NCBI RefSeq assembly: GCF_003852425.1
Contig: NZ_QAJN01000007.1
Span: 124,001-188,000, forward strand
Source: Paucibacter sp. KBW04
GTDB taxonomy: Bacteria > Pseudomonadota > Gammaproteobacteria > Burkholderiales > Burkholderiaceae_C
Length of the DNA: 64,000 nucleotides
Direction: 5' to 3'
Under the pieces are notes generated by a model. The model saw only the letters and a program-made list of their open reading frames with translations. It did no database searches and had not been told where the DNA came from. Positions 9,841-17,691 of this stretch are shown here, piece after piece. Position 1 is the stretch's first letter. Every line of letters starts with the position of its first letter. A program made the position numbers and the translations under genes.

Positions 9841-10782
9841 TCAGTCGCGCAACTGGCGGCCGGTCAGGGCCAGGAACACATCTTCCAGATTGGCCCGGCC
9901 CGAGCTGAGGTGGCGCACCTGCACGCCGGCGAGGCTCAAGGCCTGCAGCACGGCCTGGCTGCCCTGGGTCAGCTCGTCCATGCCCAGATGCAGCTGACTG
10001 CCGCGCAGCTCCGCTTGCTTGACGCCGGGCAGGCTGCGCAGGGCAGGCAGGTCGACGCGAGCGGCGTCGCTGATCTCCAGCTGCAAGGTCTGGGCGGCGG
10101 GCAAGGTGCGGTAAAGCTCGGGCAAGCTGCCGCTGGCCAGCAATTGCCCATGGTCCATGATGAGCACCCGATCGGCCAGGCGCTCCACCTCCTCCATGTA
10201 ATGCGTGGTGTAAACCAGGGCCTTGCCGGCGCGCTTGAGGCGCTCCAGCTGCTCGAAGATGGCGTTACGGCTTTGCGGGTCGACACCGGCGGTGGGCTCG
10301 TCCAGCAAGAGCACATCGGGGTCATGCACCAGGGCGCAGGCAATATTGAGGCGGCGCTTCATGCCACCGCTGAAGCTGGCCGGCTTGTCGCGGGCCCGGT
10401 CGGCCAGGCCCACCATCTCCAGCACCTCGGCGGCGCGTTGGCGCTGGCGTGCCTTGGGCAGGCCGTAGAGCGCGCCGAAGAGTTCGAGATTGGTTTGAGC
10501 GGGCAGATCCTCGAACAGCGCGATGTCTTGCGGCACCAGGCCGATGCGGCCCTTGTAGCCGGCCTCGTCCTGGGCCAGGCTGATGCCAGCCACGCTGACG
10601 CTGCCGGCATCCGCCGCGGTCAGGCCGGCCATCATGCCCAGGGTGCTGGACTTGCCCGCGCCATTGGGGCCTAGCAAGCCCAGGAGCTCGCCTGCGTGTA
10701 CCGAGAAAGAGATCTCACGCACCGCCTGGCGTGAGCCGTAGTTTTTCTTGAGTCCCTGGACTTCTAGCACCGTGGTGTTCAT
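9841..10782 (-). CDS. ABC transporter ATP-binding protein (DrrA/CcmA-like)
   Basis: A 313-residue ATPase of the ABC-2 exporter class. Visible motifs: Walker A GPNGAGKSS, Q-loop VPQDIALFEDL, signature SGGMKRRLNIA, Walker B VLLLDEPTAGVD, and the H-loop TTHYMEEVERL. The C-terminal ~90 residues after the ATPase core are the usual DrrA-type extension (LHLGMDELTQGS, RANLEDVFLALTGRQL). The ATG at 10782 is used; the codon before it is a TTG. It drives the permease encoded immediately downstream. The two genes look like a bicistronic efflux operon with no regulator adjoining. Confidence 0.93.
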   Translation of the reverse strand: MNTTVLEVQGLKKNYGSRQAVREISFSVHAGELLGLLGPNGAGKSSTLGMMAGLTAADAGSVSVAGISLAQDEAGYKGRIGLVPQDIALFEDLPAQTNLELFGALYGLPKARQRQRAAEVLEMVGLADRARDKPASFSGGMKRRLNIACALVHDPDVLLLDEPTAGVDPQSRNAIFEQLERLKRAGKALVYTTHYMEEVERLADRVLIMDHGQLLASGSLPELYRTLPAAQTLQLEISDAARVDLPALRSLPGVKQAELRGSQLHLGMDELTQGSQAVLQALSLAGVQVRHLSSGRANLEDVFLALTGRQLRD

Positions 10783-10908
10783 CAATCGCGCCCCATCAGA
10801 AGGAATGGCGCGATCTTAGGGAGAAGGGCGAGAAACGCGAGCGGCTTGGGACGAACGGTCAGCGGCGAGGGTGAATCGACAACAGCCCGCGCCAGCTGCG
10901 AAACGGAA

Positions 10909-11193
10909 TCAGCAGACGAGCGGGGCGCTGCAGGTCTTGGCGGCGGCCACTTGCACCGGCTCGGCGACGCGGCGCGCTTCGATCACGACGCGAGGCAGGC
11001 GCTCGATGTGCTGGGCCTGGCTGGCCTCGGCGACTTGCTGGCGCTTGGCGGTGATGACCACGCGCTCCAGCTTGACGGTGGCGACAGCGGGGGCGCTGCT
11101 CTTGGCATGGCTCAGATAGGCCGCGCTAGCACCGGCCATGAGACCGACCGCGGCAAAGGTGACGAGTGCGAACTTCTTGGTTTGGCTAAACAT
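10909..11193 (-). CDS. small exported protein with TonB-box-like repeats (copy 1)
   Basis: A 94-residue protein, not a family I recognise. An N-terminal signal or anchor (K-K-FALVTFAAVGLMAGASAAYL) is followed by two short repeats, LERVVITAKR and LPRVVIEARR, and a C-terminal tail ending in Cys. The ATG at 11193 has AGGGAG eight bases upstream. Two further proteins in this window (13610-13870 and 24608-24901) share the same plan: signal, then two copies of L-[EP]-R-V-V-[VI]-x-x-x-[RS]. The repeat resembles the TonB box at the N-terminus of many TonB-dependent receptors. The function is unknown; export to the periplasm is inferred from the N-terminus. Confidence 0.7.
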   Translation of the reverse strand: MFSQTKKFALVTFAAVGLMAGASAAYLSHAKSSAPAVATVKLERVVITAKRQQVAEASQAQHIERLPRVVIEARRVAEPVQVAAAKTCSAPLVC

Positions 11194-11375
11194 GGTCTTG
11201 GCTCCCTGCGAGGCCAACACCAGCGTTGACCATGAATGCAGTTTCGGCCTTGACCTCGCCTATTTCCAGGCACAAGCGATCAAGTGGCAAGCGGAGCGAA
11301 TGAGCTGCAGCCCGCTGCGATGAATGCGCGCCTTTGGCTCTCGCGCCCCTCCCTCGCTCTGGCTGCTAACGCCCA

Positions 11376-13448
11376 TCATCGACTGCGCAACACCCGGCTG
11401 GTTTGCTCCTCTTCGTTGAAGCGCTGCTGGCTGCTCAAGGCCCGGCTAAGCCCCGCCGCCAGCGCGGCCTGATCCAGATTGGCGCCCCAGGTCTGGCCGG
11501 CGCGCAAGGCCAGGGGCGGCGCCAGATTGGCGCTGAAATTAGGCGGCAGCCAGGGCATGAGCTGATTCAGCACCAGCTGCAGGCGGGGGCGTATCGCGGG
11601 CTCGCCAATGCGGCCACGCTGGCCCCAGTTGACGAGCAGGTCGGCGCTGCTGGCGCCTACGGCCAGCTGATTGGTGATGGCGTAGTCGCGCAGCACGCCG
11701 TAGCGAAGCTGCATCATGGCCTCCTCCACCAACATGGCCGCGTCCTCGCGGGAGAAGGCCGCGCCCGAGGGCACCGAGTAGCTGTAGTCGTCGTTGACGC
11801 GGTCGTTGCTGAAAAAGTAAGTGATGTCGCTGGGCGTGTAGCTGTTCTGCAAAAGCGAGGGCGCCTCGCCAAAGGACAGCACCCGGGCCAGGCCCTGCAT
11901 GGTGCTGGAGTAAAAAGGCAGGCGGTTGAACAGGTCTTGCGACGGGGTGAGCGCCGGGCTGGCCTCGTAAACCCGCTTGGCGCCATCCAAGCTGGCTTGC
12001 ACGGCGGGCGGCAGGAAGTCGCCCGCATGCGTCAGCTCGTGATACAGCAAGCGGCCCAGCTCATTGGGCAGCTCGTCCAGGCCGCGGCTTTGGCGCTGCA
12101 GCACGGCATAGCTGGTGACCGCATGCTGGTTGTTCTTCACATAGCGCCAAGGCGTGGCGTATTGCAAGCTCTGGCCATTGGCGCTGCGCGGGTCCGGCGC
12201 TTCGCTGAGGGTGTCGCGCTGCTCGGGCGTCAGCCAGAGATAGCTCGCGTCCAGATAGATGGCGCCGGTGGCGTTCCAGTAGAACGCCGGCCGTACCTGG
12301 CCGCCAATCACCACGGCGGTGACGGCCGAGAGCATGCGGCGGAAGTCGCCATGGACATCTTGCTCGCGCAAAAAACGCTCGAACACCTCGGCCATCCAGT
12401 CGTTGGACACCAGCACCCGCTGCATCACCTGCTCCACCGTGGGCGCGGCTCCGGCCGTCTGCTGGCCCAGGATGGGCAGGCGATTCAGGGTGCAGAGATT
12501 GCTGCGGCTGAGCGTGGGGCTGTAGATGCAGTCCCGCAGCGCCGTGGCATAGGGGCCTTGGGCCAGATAGGGGTAGACGCGACTGGCCGCATCGCTACCG
12601 CTGAACAGCGGGTCGCTGGGCACGCTGCCCGGCGCCTGCACCAGCAGATTGAACTGCCCGCTGGCGCGGCGGCCATCGGGCAGGCTGAGGCTGGCGCTCA
12701 AGGTCACGATGCTGTCGCTGCTGACCACCGGCGCGCTGAGCACCAGACGCAAGCTGCTACTGCTGCCGCCGTTGCTGAGGTCCACGGTAGGGCCGGCCGT
12801 CTGGCTCCAGCTCACCGTGGCCTGGGCGAGTTCGGCGGGCGTGAGCTGGGGCAGCCAAGCGCGCAGGGACAGCTTGGTCCCGCTCAGGGCCGAGGGCTCG
12901 CCCCGCAAGACCAGCTGCAAGGCCTCGCTGGCCGGCGCGGCGCTGAACTGCACCGGGGCGACAAAGCTGCGCCCCTGGCCGTCCACATAGCTCAGATCAA
13001 AGCGGTAGGGGCCAGCGGCAGCAGGTTCCACGCTGATGGCTTGGGCGCGTCTGCTCAGGTTGTTCAAGGCCGGGCCGGCGGTTTGCGTCCACTTCAGGCT
13101 GCTCAGGCCGGCCGCGCCACAAGCCAGCAGACTCAGCTCGGTATTGCGGCCCTGCTGCGGGGCGGCCTCCAGCGCCAGCCGGGCCACCGAACCCGGTTCA
13201 CAGCGGCTGCTCAGGGCGGGCGGTTCGAGCGGAATCGGGGTGGGCGTCGGGACGTCGGGGGCGCTGCCGCCGCCACCACCCCCGCAGGCCGTCATCAAGG
13301 CGGGCAGGGCCAGCAGGCAAAACGAATAGGCGCTGCGCGATCGGCCGGATGGGGAGAGACGGGTCGGCCAAGCTGCGGCCGAAAAATCACTCGCTTTGCT
13401 GAAGAAAAACAGGCGGCGGAATCGAGAAATCAAGGCGCTTCCTTGCAT
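11376..13448 (-). CDS. large lipoprotein with HExxH metallopeptidase-like motif
   Basis: A 690-residue exported lipoprotein. The lipobox is LMTAC-G at about residue 55, followed by a run of Gly and a Pro/Thr linker; the n-region before it is unusually long, so the true start may be further in. Residues ~80-290 look like two Ig-like or PKD-like beta domains (each with the phrase WxQTAGP). The C-terminal half holds a helical domain with HELTH at residues 470-474, a zincin-type motif (H470, E471, H474); a third zinc ligand is not certain. I do not recognise a named family. It would sit at the outer membrane and could be a peptidase. Two small TonB-box-like genes flank it on the same strand. Confidence 0.75.
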   Translation of the reverse strand: MQGSALISRFRRLFFFSKASDFSAAAWPTRLSPSGRSRSAYSFCLLALPALMTACGGGGGGSAPDVPTPTPIPLEPPALSSRCEPGSVARLALEAAPQQGRNTELSLLACGAAGLSSLKWTQTAGPALNNLSRRAQAISVEPAAAGPYRFDLSYVDGQGRSFVAPVQFSAAPASEALQLVLRGEPSALSGTKLSLRAWLPQLTPAELAQATVSWSQTAGPTVDLSNGGSSSSLRLVLSAPVVSSDSIVTLSASLSLPDGRRASGQFNLLVQAPGSVPSDPLFSGSDAASRVYPYLAQGPYATALRDCIYSPTLSRSNLCTLNRLPILGQQTAGAAPTVEQVMQRVLVSNDWMAEVFERFLREQDVHGDFRRMLSAVTAVVIGGQVRPAFYWNATGAIYLDASYLWLTPEQRDTLSEAPDPRSANGQSLQYATPWRYVKNNQHAVTSYAVLQRQSRGLDELPNELGRLLYHELTHAGDFLPPAVQASLDGAKRVYEASPALTPSQDLFNRLPFYSSTMQGLARVLSFGEAPSLLQNSYTPSDITYFFSNDRVNDDYSYSVPSGAAFSREDAAMLVEEAMMQLRYGVLRDYAITNQLAVGASSADLLVNWGQRGRIGEPAIRPRLQLVLNQLMPWLPPNFSANLAPPLALRAGQTWGANLDQAALAAGLSRALSSQQRFNEEEQTSRVLRSR

Positions 13449-13542
13449 CGGCGGCGATGGGAGGCGGCCATATTACAAGGGGGTTCAGGGGCGGATGGCG
13501 CAGAGTTTCCCGCAGCCAGGCCCATGGGCAAGATTCACCCCG

Positions 13543-13557
13543 GGGGTCAGGTCTTGC
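13543..13557. repeat. GGGGTCAG-type intergenic motif, copy 1
   Basis: The 15-mer GGGGTCAGGTCTTGC lies in the gap between the lipoprotein gene and a small TonB-box-like gene. The same 15 bases recur at 24581-24595, again just 3' of a small TonB-box-like gene, and the GGGGTCAG core recurs between exbB and tonB (36200-36207). Such motifs resemble REP-type elements of Proteobacteria; no clear hairpin is seen around this copy. Confidence 0.4.
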
Positions 13558-13609
13558 CGCTGTCATCAAGCTTCAATAAACAAGCACACAGCAGTTCAAA
13601 ACCCCGGCC

Positions 13610-13870
13610 TCAGCAAGCATGCTGATCGGCGCTCAGCTGGGTGGCCAGGGCGGACTGCTGCTTCTCAACGCTGCGGGAAACCTGCACCACCACCCGGGGC
13701 AGCTGCACGGCAGCCGTGCGCTGACCCTGCACCACCACACGCTCCAGCTTGACCACCGGCGTGGGCTGCGGCGGGCTCATCTCATCGGCCAGATTCATGC
13801 CCAGTGCCGCGGCAGCGGCCACGGCGATAAAGGCGGTGAACAAGGTGCTGAAGGAGAGTAGCTTTTGCAT
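13610..13870 (-). CDS. small exported protein with TonB-box-like repeats (copy 2)
   Basis: An 86-residue relative of the proteins at 10909-11193 and 24608-24901. It has an N-terminal hydrophobic signal or anchor (LFTAFIAVAAAAALGMNLA), a short Pro-rich spacer, then LERVVVQGQR and LPRVVVQVSR, and a Cys-terminal tail like copy 1. The ATG at 13870 has CGGAG eight bases upstream. The spacing between repeats is about 11 residues here. It is divergent from the DyP-P450 fusion gene, with a 275-base shared upstream region. No known function; TonB or envelope association is only an inference from the repeat. Confidence 0.7.
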   Translation of the reverse strand: MQKLLSFSTLFTAFIAVAAAAALGMNLADEMSPPQPTPVVKLERVVVQGQRTAAVQLPRVVVQVSRSVEKQQSALATQLSADQHAC

Positions 13871-14145
13871 GATGGGCTCCGTGTGAGTGGCCGGAATTGA
13901 GGGCGGGTTTTGCTGCTGTGTTCACAGTGTCGGCAAGAGCGGGTGGGCTTGCCAGGGCCAAGCGACGAAGTGGCGGAAGTGACGCGCCAGCGGTTCTTTG
14001 CGGCGATGAATCGCAGTGCCCATGGGCTTTGGTGACGAATAGGCGAAGGCGGAAATGGTCGCAATCCCTTTTTATTTGGATGACAGGCGAGAGCCTTACG
14101 CCTATGGTTTCGGCCGGGAACAACAAGACCTCAGGGAGCCCTCTC

Positions 14146-17100
14146 ATGCCATTCAACAAACCCGAAACCCAGCTGCAAGGCATCACCGATCTGGTGCTCA
14201 TCACCCCGGTCAAAGCTGGTTTTGTGACGGCTTTTGAAACCATCAGCTACGTCGACCGCCTGCGCCGCGTGCTCAAGTCTCTCAACGCCCTGCGTCTGGG
14301 CGCGCGCGAGTCCAGCGAGGTGCCGGGCCTGTTCACCGATGTGGTGAGCCGCTTCCGCATCGTCCACTCCTTCCGCTGGGCCATCATCGAGCCCAAGCCC
14401 GACGCCCCCCTGGGCGAGCCGCACAAGCTGCTGCTCAATGTCTGCTTCGACGGCGGCTGGGAGCCCTATATGCGGGTGATCTGGGACCAGCTGGGCAGCA
14501 TGCTGGACCTGATCCTCTGCCATGCGGAGGGCTATCACCTGTCCCGGGAAACCAGCTTCGAGCGCTACAAGCAATGGGTGCGCGAGCACGAGATCTCGGC
14601 CGACTTCCTCTACTTCGAGTCCGGCCGCAGCACCAGCGACCACGAATACCTCGCCGCCCTGGAATGGCAGCAGCGCGAGCTGCATCCCAGCAATGATCTG
14701 CTCGCCACCCAGCTGCACACCGGCCTGCCCGGCGCCAGCAATCCCCTGCCTGACACCAGCCAGATGCCAGCACGAATGGCCATGGCCGTGCGCGGCCTGC
14801 CGGCCCTGGCCACGCTCTACACCCTGGACCGCTACTTCCTGGCCGGTGCGCCCGACGGCTATTGCCTGATCCGCGCGGCGCGCGACATCCTCTTCGAGCT
14901 GGTGGAGCTGGACACCGCCACCCTCTTCCCGCCCGCCAGCCCCTTGCGGGAGGCCTACTACCGCATGCTGGACTGGTTTGAGCAAGCGCCGCCCAAGGTC
15001 GAGCTGCCCGCCCGGGCGCTGGACTACAGCGATGCCGACATCCAAGGCGGCATGCTCAGCGCCTACCCCGATCTGCAAGGCGGCGCCATGGTGTTGCTGC
15101 GGGTGACGCAGGCGGCCAAGGCCGTGGCCTATCTCAGCAACTTGTCACTCAATAGCGAGGCCGACACGGTGGCCGGCAAAAAGCCTGCCGACGGCTTCTA
15201 TCGCAATCTGGCGCTAAGCCTCAGCGGCCTGCGGGCCCTGGGCGTTAGCAACACGCGGCTGGAGCGATTCCCCCAGCCCTTTATCGAAGGCATGGAAGCC
15301 CGTGCCGGCGTGCTGGGCGATGTGCGCCACAACCACCCGCGCTACTGGAAGCTGCCCACCCGCAACTGGCCCGAGTCCAAGGCCGACGGTCGGCCGGTGG
15401 ACTTAGGCGCCGTGCATGTGCTGATCCAGCTGCGCCACGGCGCCCTGCCCGCGGGCAGCAGCTTGAATGCCGCCATCGCTCAGCTGGAACAAGACACGGG
15501 CTTGCAGGTGCTGTCGGTGCAAGCCATGCGCCGGGGCATCAACCCCAAGAACCCGCAGCAGACGCGCGAGAGCTTTGGCTTTGTGGACGGCATCAGCCAG
15601 CCCCAGGTCGGCCAGCCTCAGCGCCAAGGCCCCGGTCAGCCCTGGTCGGACGCGGTGCACCGTGGCGAGCTGCTCCTGGGCTTCCGCACCGACCGCGATA
15701 CCTGCGCCGTGCCCGAGGCGGCCGATGCCTTGCTGGACAAGGGCACCTTCCTGGTCGTGCGCAAGCTGCGCCAGTATGTGGATCGCCTGCACAACTGCCT
15801 GGACGCCCAAGCCCCCCAGCTGGGTCTGAACCGTGAAGAACTGCTGGGCAAGATGATGGGCCGCTGGACCGACGGCACGCCGCTGGCCGCGCCCAGCATT
15901 GGCGCGACCAACGGCTTTAACTACAGCGAAGACGCCAAGGGCTCGGCCTGCCCCTTCCATGCGCACATCCGCCGCGCCAACCCACGCACCGACATCCCCG
16001 GCCTGCCCGTGCCCCGCATCCTGCGGCGCGGCATGTCTTACGGCCCGGCCCACGGCACGAGCGAGAACGAGACACCCGATGCCGAGGACCGCGGCCTGAT
16101 CTTCATGGCCTACAACGCCAATCTGGCCGAGCAGTTCGAGATCATTCAACGCTGGATCTCCGGCGGCAATGCCAGCGGTGGCTATGCCGGCCAGGCCGAC
16201 CCCTTCCTGGGCGTGGCCGTGCCGCAAACGCCGGCCGCCAAGGCCCTGCCCTCCACCACCCCACGCATCTACCGCTTTGAGCATCAGGGTGAGGTCAAAC
16301 ATCTGAACCTGGGCGACCAGCCCTTTGTCGAGCTGCAATGGGGCGCCTACTTCTTCGTGCCCTCGCTGCAAGCCCTACGCCTGCTGCCGGCCCTGGTGGA
16401 GCTGCCCGCCTTCCCAACACCCATCGCCCTGCCCAGCCGCGCCCCCGATACGGCCGATGCCCAGGCCTGGCAGCAATGGCTGGAGGACAGCAGCAGCCGC
16501 GACGCCGCCTGGGCCTATGTGCGCAGCCAACCCGGTGGCGTGCTGCGCACCGCTTACGGCGTGCTGGTGGGCGAGGCGCGCGAGGTCTGCGAGGTCTTCC
16601 GCGACCGCGAGTCGCGTTACTCGGTGACGGGCTATGGCTCGCGCATGGCCCAGTCCATCGGCCGTGGCTATCTGGGCATGGACGAGGACAGCGGCCATGC
16701 CGAGCAAGCGCCTGCCATCAATGCGGCGATCGAAAGCATCGACGAAGCCAGCGCCTTCGCCGCCGCCCACGCGGTGGCGGCCGCCGTCGTCGCCCGGGTG
16801 CGCGGCGGCGCCCAGCAGCTGCATCTCAAAGAAGCCTTGCTGGATGTGGAGCAGCTCTCGGAGCATGTGCTGGCGGCCTTGTGCAAAACCTGGTTCGGCC
16901 TGCCCGATGGCCAGGCCATGTGGGGCACCGAGTGGCATGCCAAGCCAGCCGATGGCCAGGAAGCACCGCGCTGCCCGCGCGACTTCTTCGCCGTCTCACG
17001 CTTCGTCTTCGGCCCCCATCCCAGCGAGGTGGTCGGCAAGGTGGCGAGCAAGAAAGGCCAGGGCCTGCAAGCCGCCGTCAAGCAGTGGCTGGCCGCTCAA

Positions 17101-17691
17101 GCGCCCGATGCGCCCCTGCCCAAGCTGAGCCAGGCGATCAAAGACGCGCTGCAAGGCCAAAGCGGCCAAGACCCCGACATCATCCCGCGCACCATCGCCG
17201 GCATCATGCTGGGCTTCCCGCCCACCGTGCATGGCAACACCCTCGCCTGTCTGGGGGCCTGGGTCCTTAGCAAAAAGCTCTGGGATGTGCAGCAAGACTG
17301 GCCGCGCTTTGCCGCCGGCACGCCATCCGCGCAGGTTTATGCCCAGGCCGTCGCCGCCCTAAGGCCCACCCTGCTCGCCACCATGGTGGGCCGCCCGGTG
17401 CCGGGCATGGTCTGGCGCACGGCGCGCAAGCCCCATCGAATCGGCGCAGTGGAAGTGCAGCAGGGCGACACCGTGATCGTGGGCATCGCCTCGGCCACCC
17501 AGCAAGACCCTCGCAATCACACCCTGATGTTTGGCGGCGACCGCCGCGACGCGGTCTTGCCCGCCCCCCTGCACGCCTGCCCGGGCTATGCCATGGCCAT
17601 GGGGGTGATGCTGGGGGTGGCGGCGGCGGTGCTGGAGGCCGGCACTCTGCGATTCACGGGCTCGCCGACGGTGTTGGGCTTACAAGTCTGA
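14146..17691 (+). CDS. DyP-type peroxidase / cytochrome P450 fusion protein
   Basis: 1181 residues in one open frame. Residues 1-~290 are an N-terminal region I cannot name. Residues ~295-760 are a DyP-type haem peroxidase: GFVDG at 478-482 (distal Asp 481), likely proximal His 607 in HAHIRRANPR, distal Arg 628 in LRRGMSYGP exactly 21 residues after the His as in known DyPs, and the MAYNANLAEQFEIIQ core. Residues ~790-1181 are P450-like with the haem-thiolate signature LHACPGYAMA (Cys 1145) and VPGMVWRTA. Oddly the P450 I-helix reads AGIML (1018-1022) without the acid/Thr pair, and the K-helix ExxR has Ala 1070 for Glu (Arg 1073 kept). AGGGAG stands eight bases before the ATG. No signal peptide or redox partner is seen, so peroxide-driven chemistry is plausible but inferred. 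Confidence 0.88.
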   Translation: MPFNKPETQLQGITDLVLITPVKAGFVTAFETISYVDRLRRVLKSLNALRLGARESSEVPGLFTDVVSRFRIVHSFRWAIIEPKPDAPLGEPHKLLLNVCFDGGWEPYMRVIWDQLGSMLDLILCHAEGYHLSRETSFERYKQWVREHEISADFLYFESGRSTSDHEYLAALEWQQRELHPSNDLLATQLHTGLPGASNPLPDTSQMPARMAMAVRGLPALATLYTLDRYFLAGAPDGYCLIRAARDILFELVELDTATLFPPASPLREAYYRMLDWFEQAPPKVELPARALDYSDADIQGGMLSAYPDLQGGAMVLLRVTQAAKAVAYLSNLSLNSEADTVAGKKPADGFYRNLALSLSGLRALGVSNTRLERFPQPFIEGMEARAGVLGDVRHNHPRYWKLPTRNWPESKADGRPVDLGAVHVLIQLRHGALPAGSSLNAAIAQLEQDTGLQVLSVQAMRRGINPKNPQQTRESFGFVDGISQPQVGQPQRQGPGQPWSDAVHRGELLLGFRTDRDTCAVPEAADALLDKGTFLVVRKLRQYVDRLHNCLDAQAPQLGLNREELLGKMMGRWTDGTPLAAPSIGATNGFNYSEDAKGSACPFHAHIRRANPRTDIPGLPVPRILRRGMSYGPAHGTSENETPDAEDRGLIFMAYNANLAEQFEIIQRWISGGNASGGYAGQADPFLGVAVPQTPAAKALPSTTPRIYRFEHQGEVKHLNLGDQPFVELQWGAYFFVPSLQALRLLPALVELPAFPTPIALPSRAPDTADAQAWQQWLEDSSSRDAAWAYVRSQPGGVLRTAYGVLVGEAREVCEVFRDRESRYSVTGYGSRMAQSIGRGYLGMDEDSGHAEQAPAINAAIESIDEASAFAAAHAVAAAVVARVRGGAQQLHLKEALLDVEQLSEHVLAALCKTWFGLPDGQAMWGTEWHAKPADGQEAPRCPRDFFAVSRFVFGPHPSEVVGKVASKKGQGLQAAVKQWLAAQAPDAPLPKLSQAIKDALQGQSGQDPDIIPRTIAGIMLGFPPTVHGNTLACLGAWVLSKKLWDVQQDWPRFAAGTPSAQVYAQAVAALRPTLLATMVGRPVPGMVWRTARKPHRIGAVEVQQGDTVIVGIASATQQDPRNHTLMFGGDRRDAVLPAPLHACPGYAMAMGVMLGVAAAVLEAGTLRFTGSPTVLGLQV

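Noticed and set aside
11403-13625. 740-codon frame on the plus strand opposite the lipoprotein
   Set aside because: It is a shadow frame: Gln/Gly/Ala/Arg-rich, no recognisable domain, while the minus-strand frame has a lipobox and motifs.
13897-14145. Longer N-terminus for the DyP-P450 gene
   Set aside because: The ATG at 14146 has a good ribosome site and the upstream codons are low-quality and overlap the shared promoter region.
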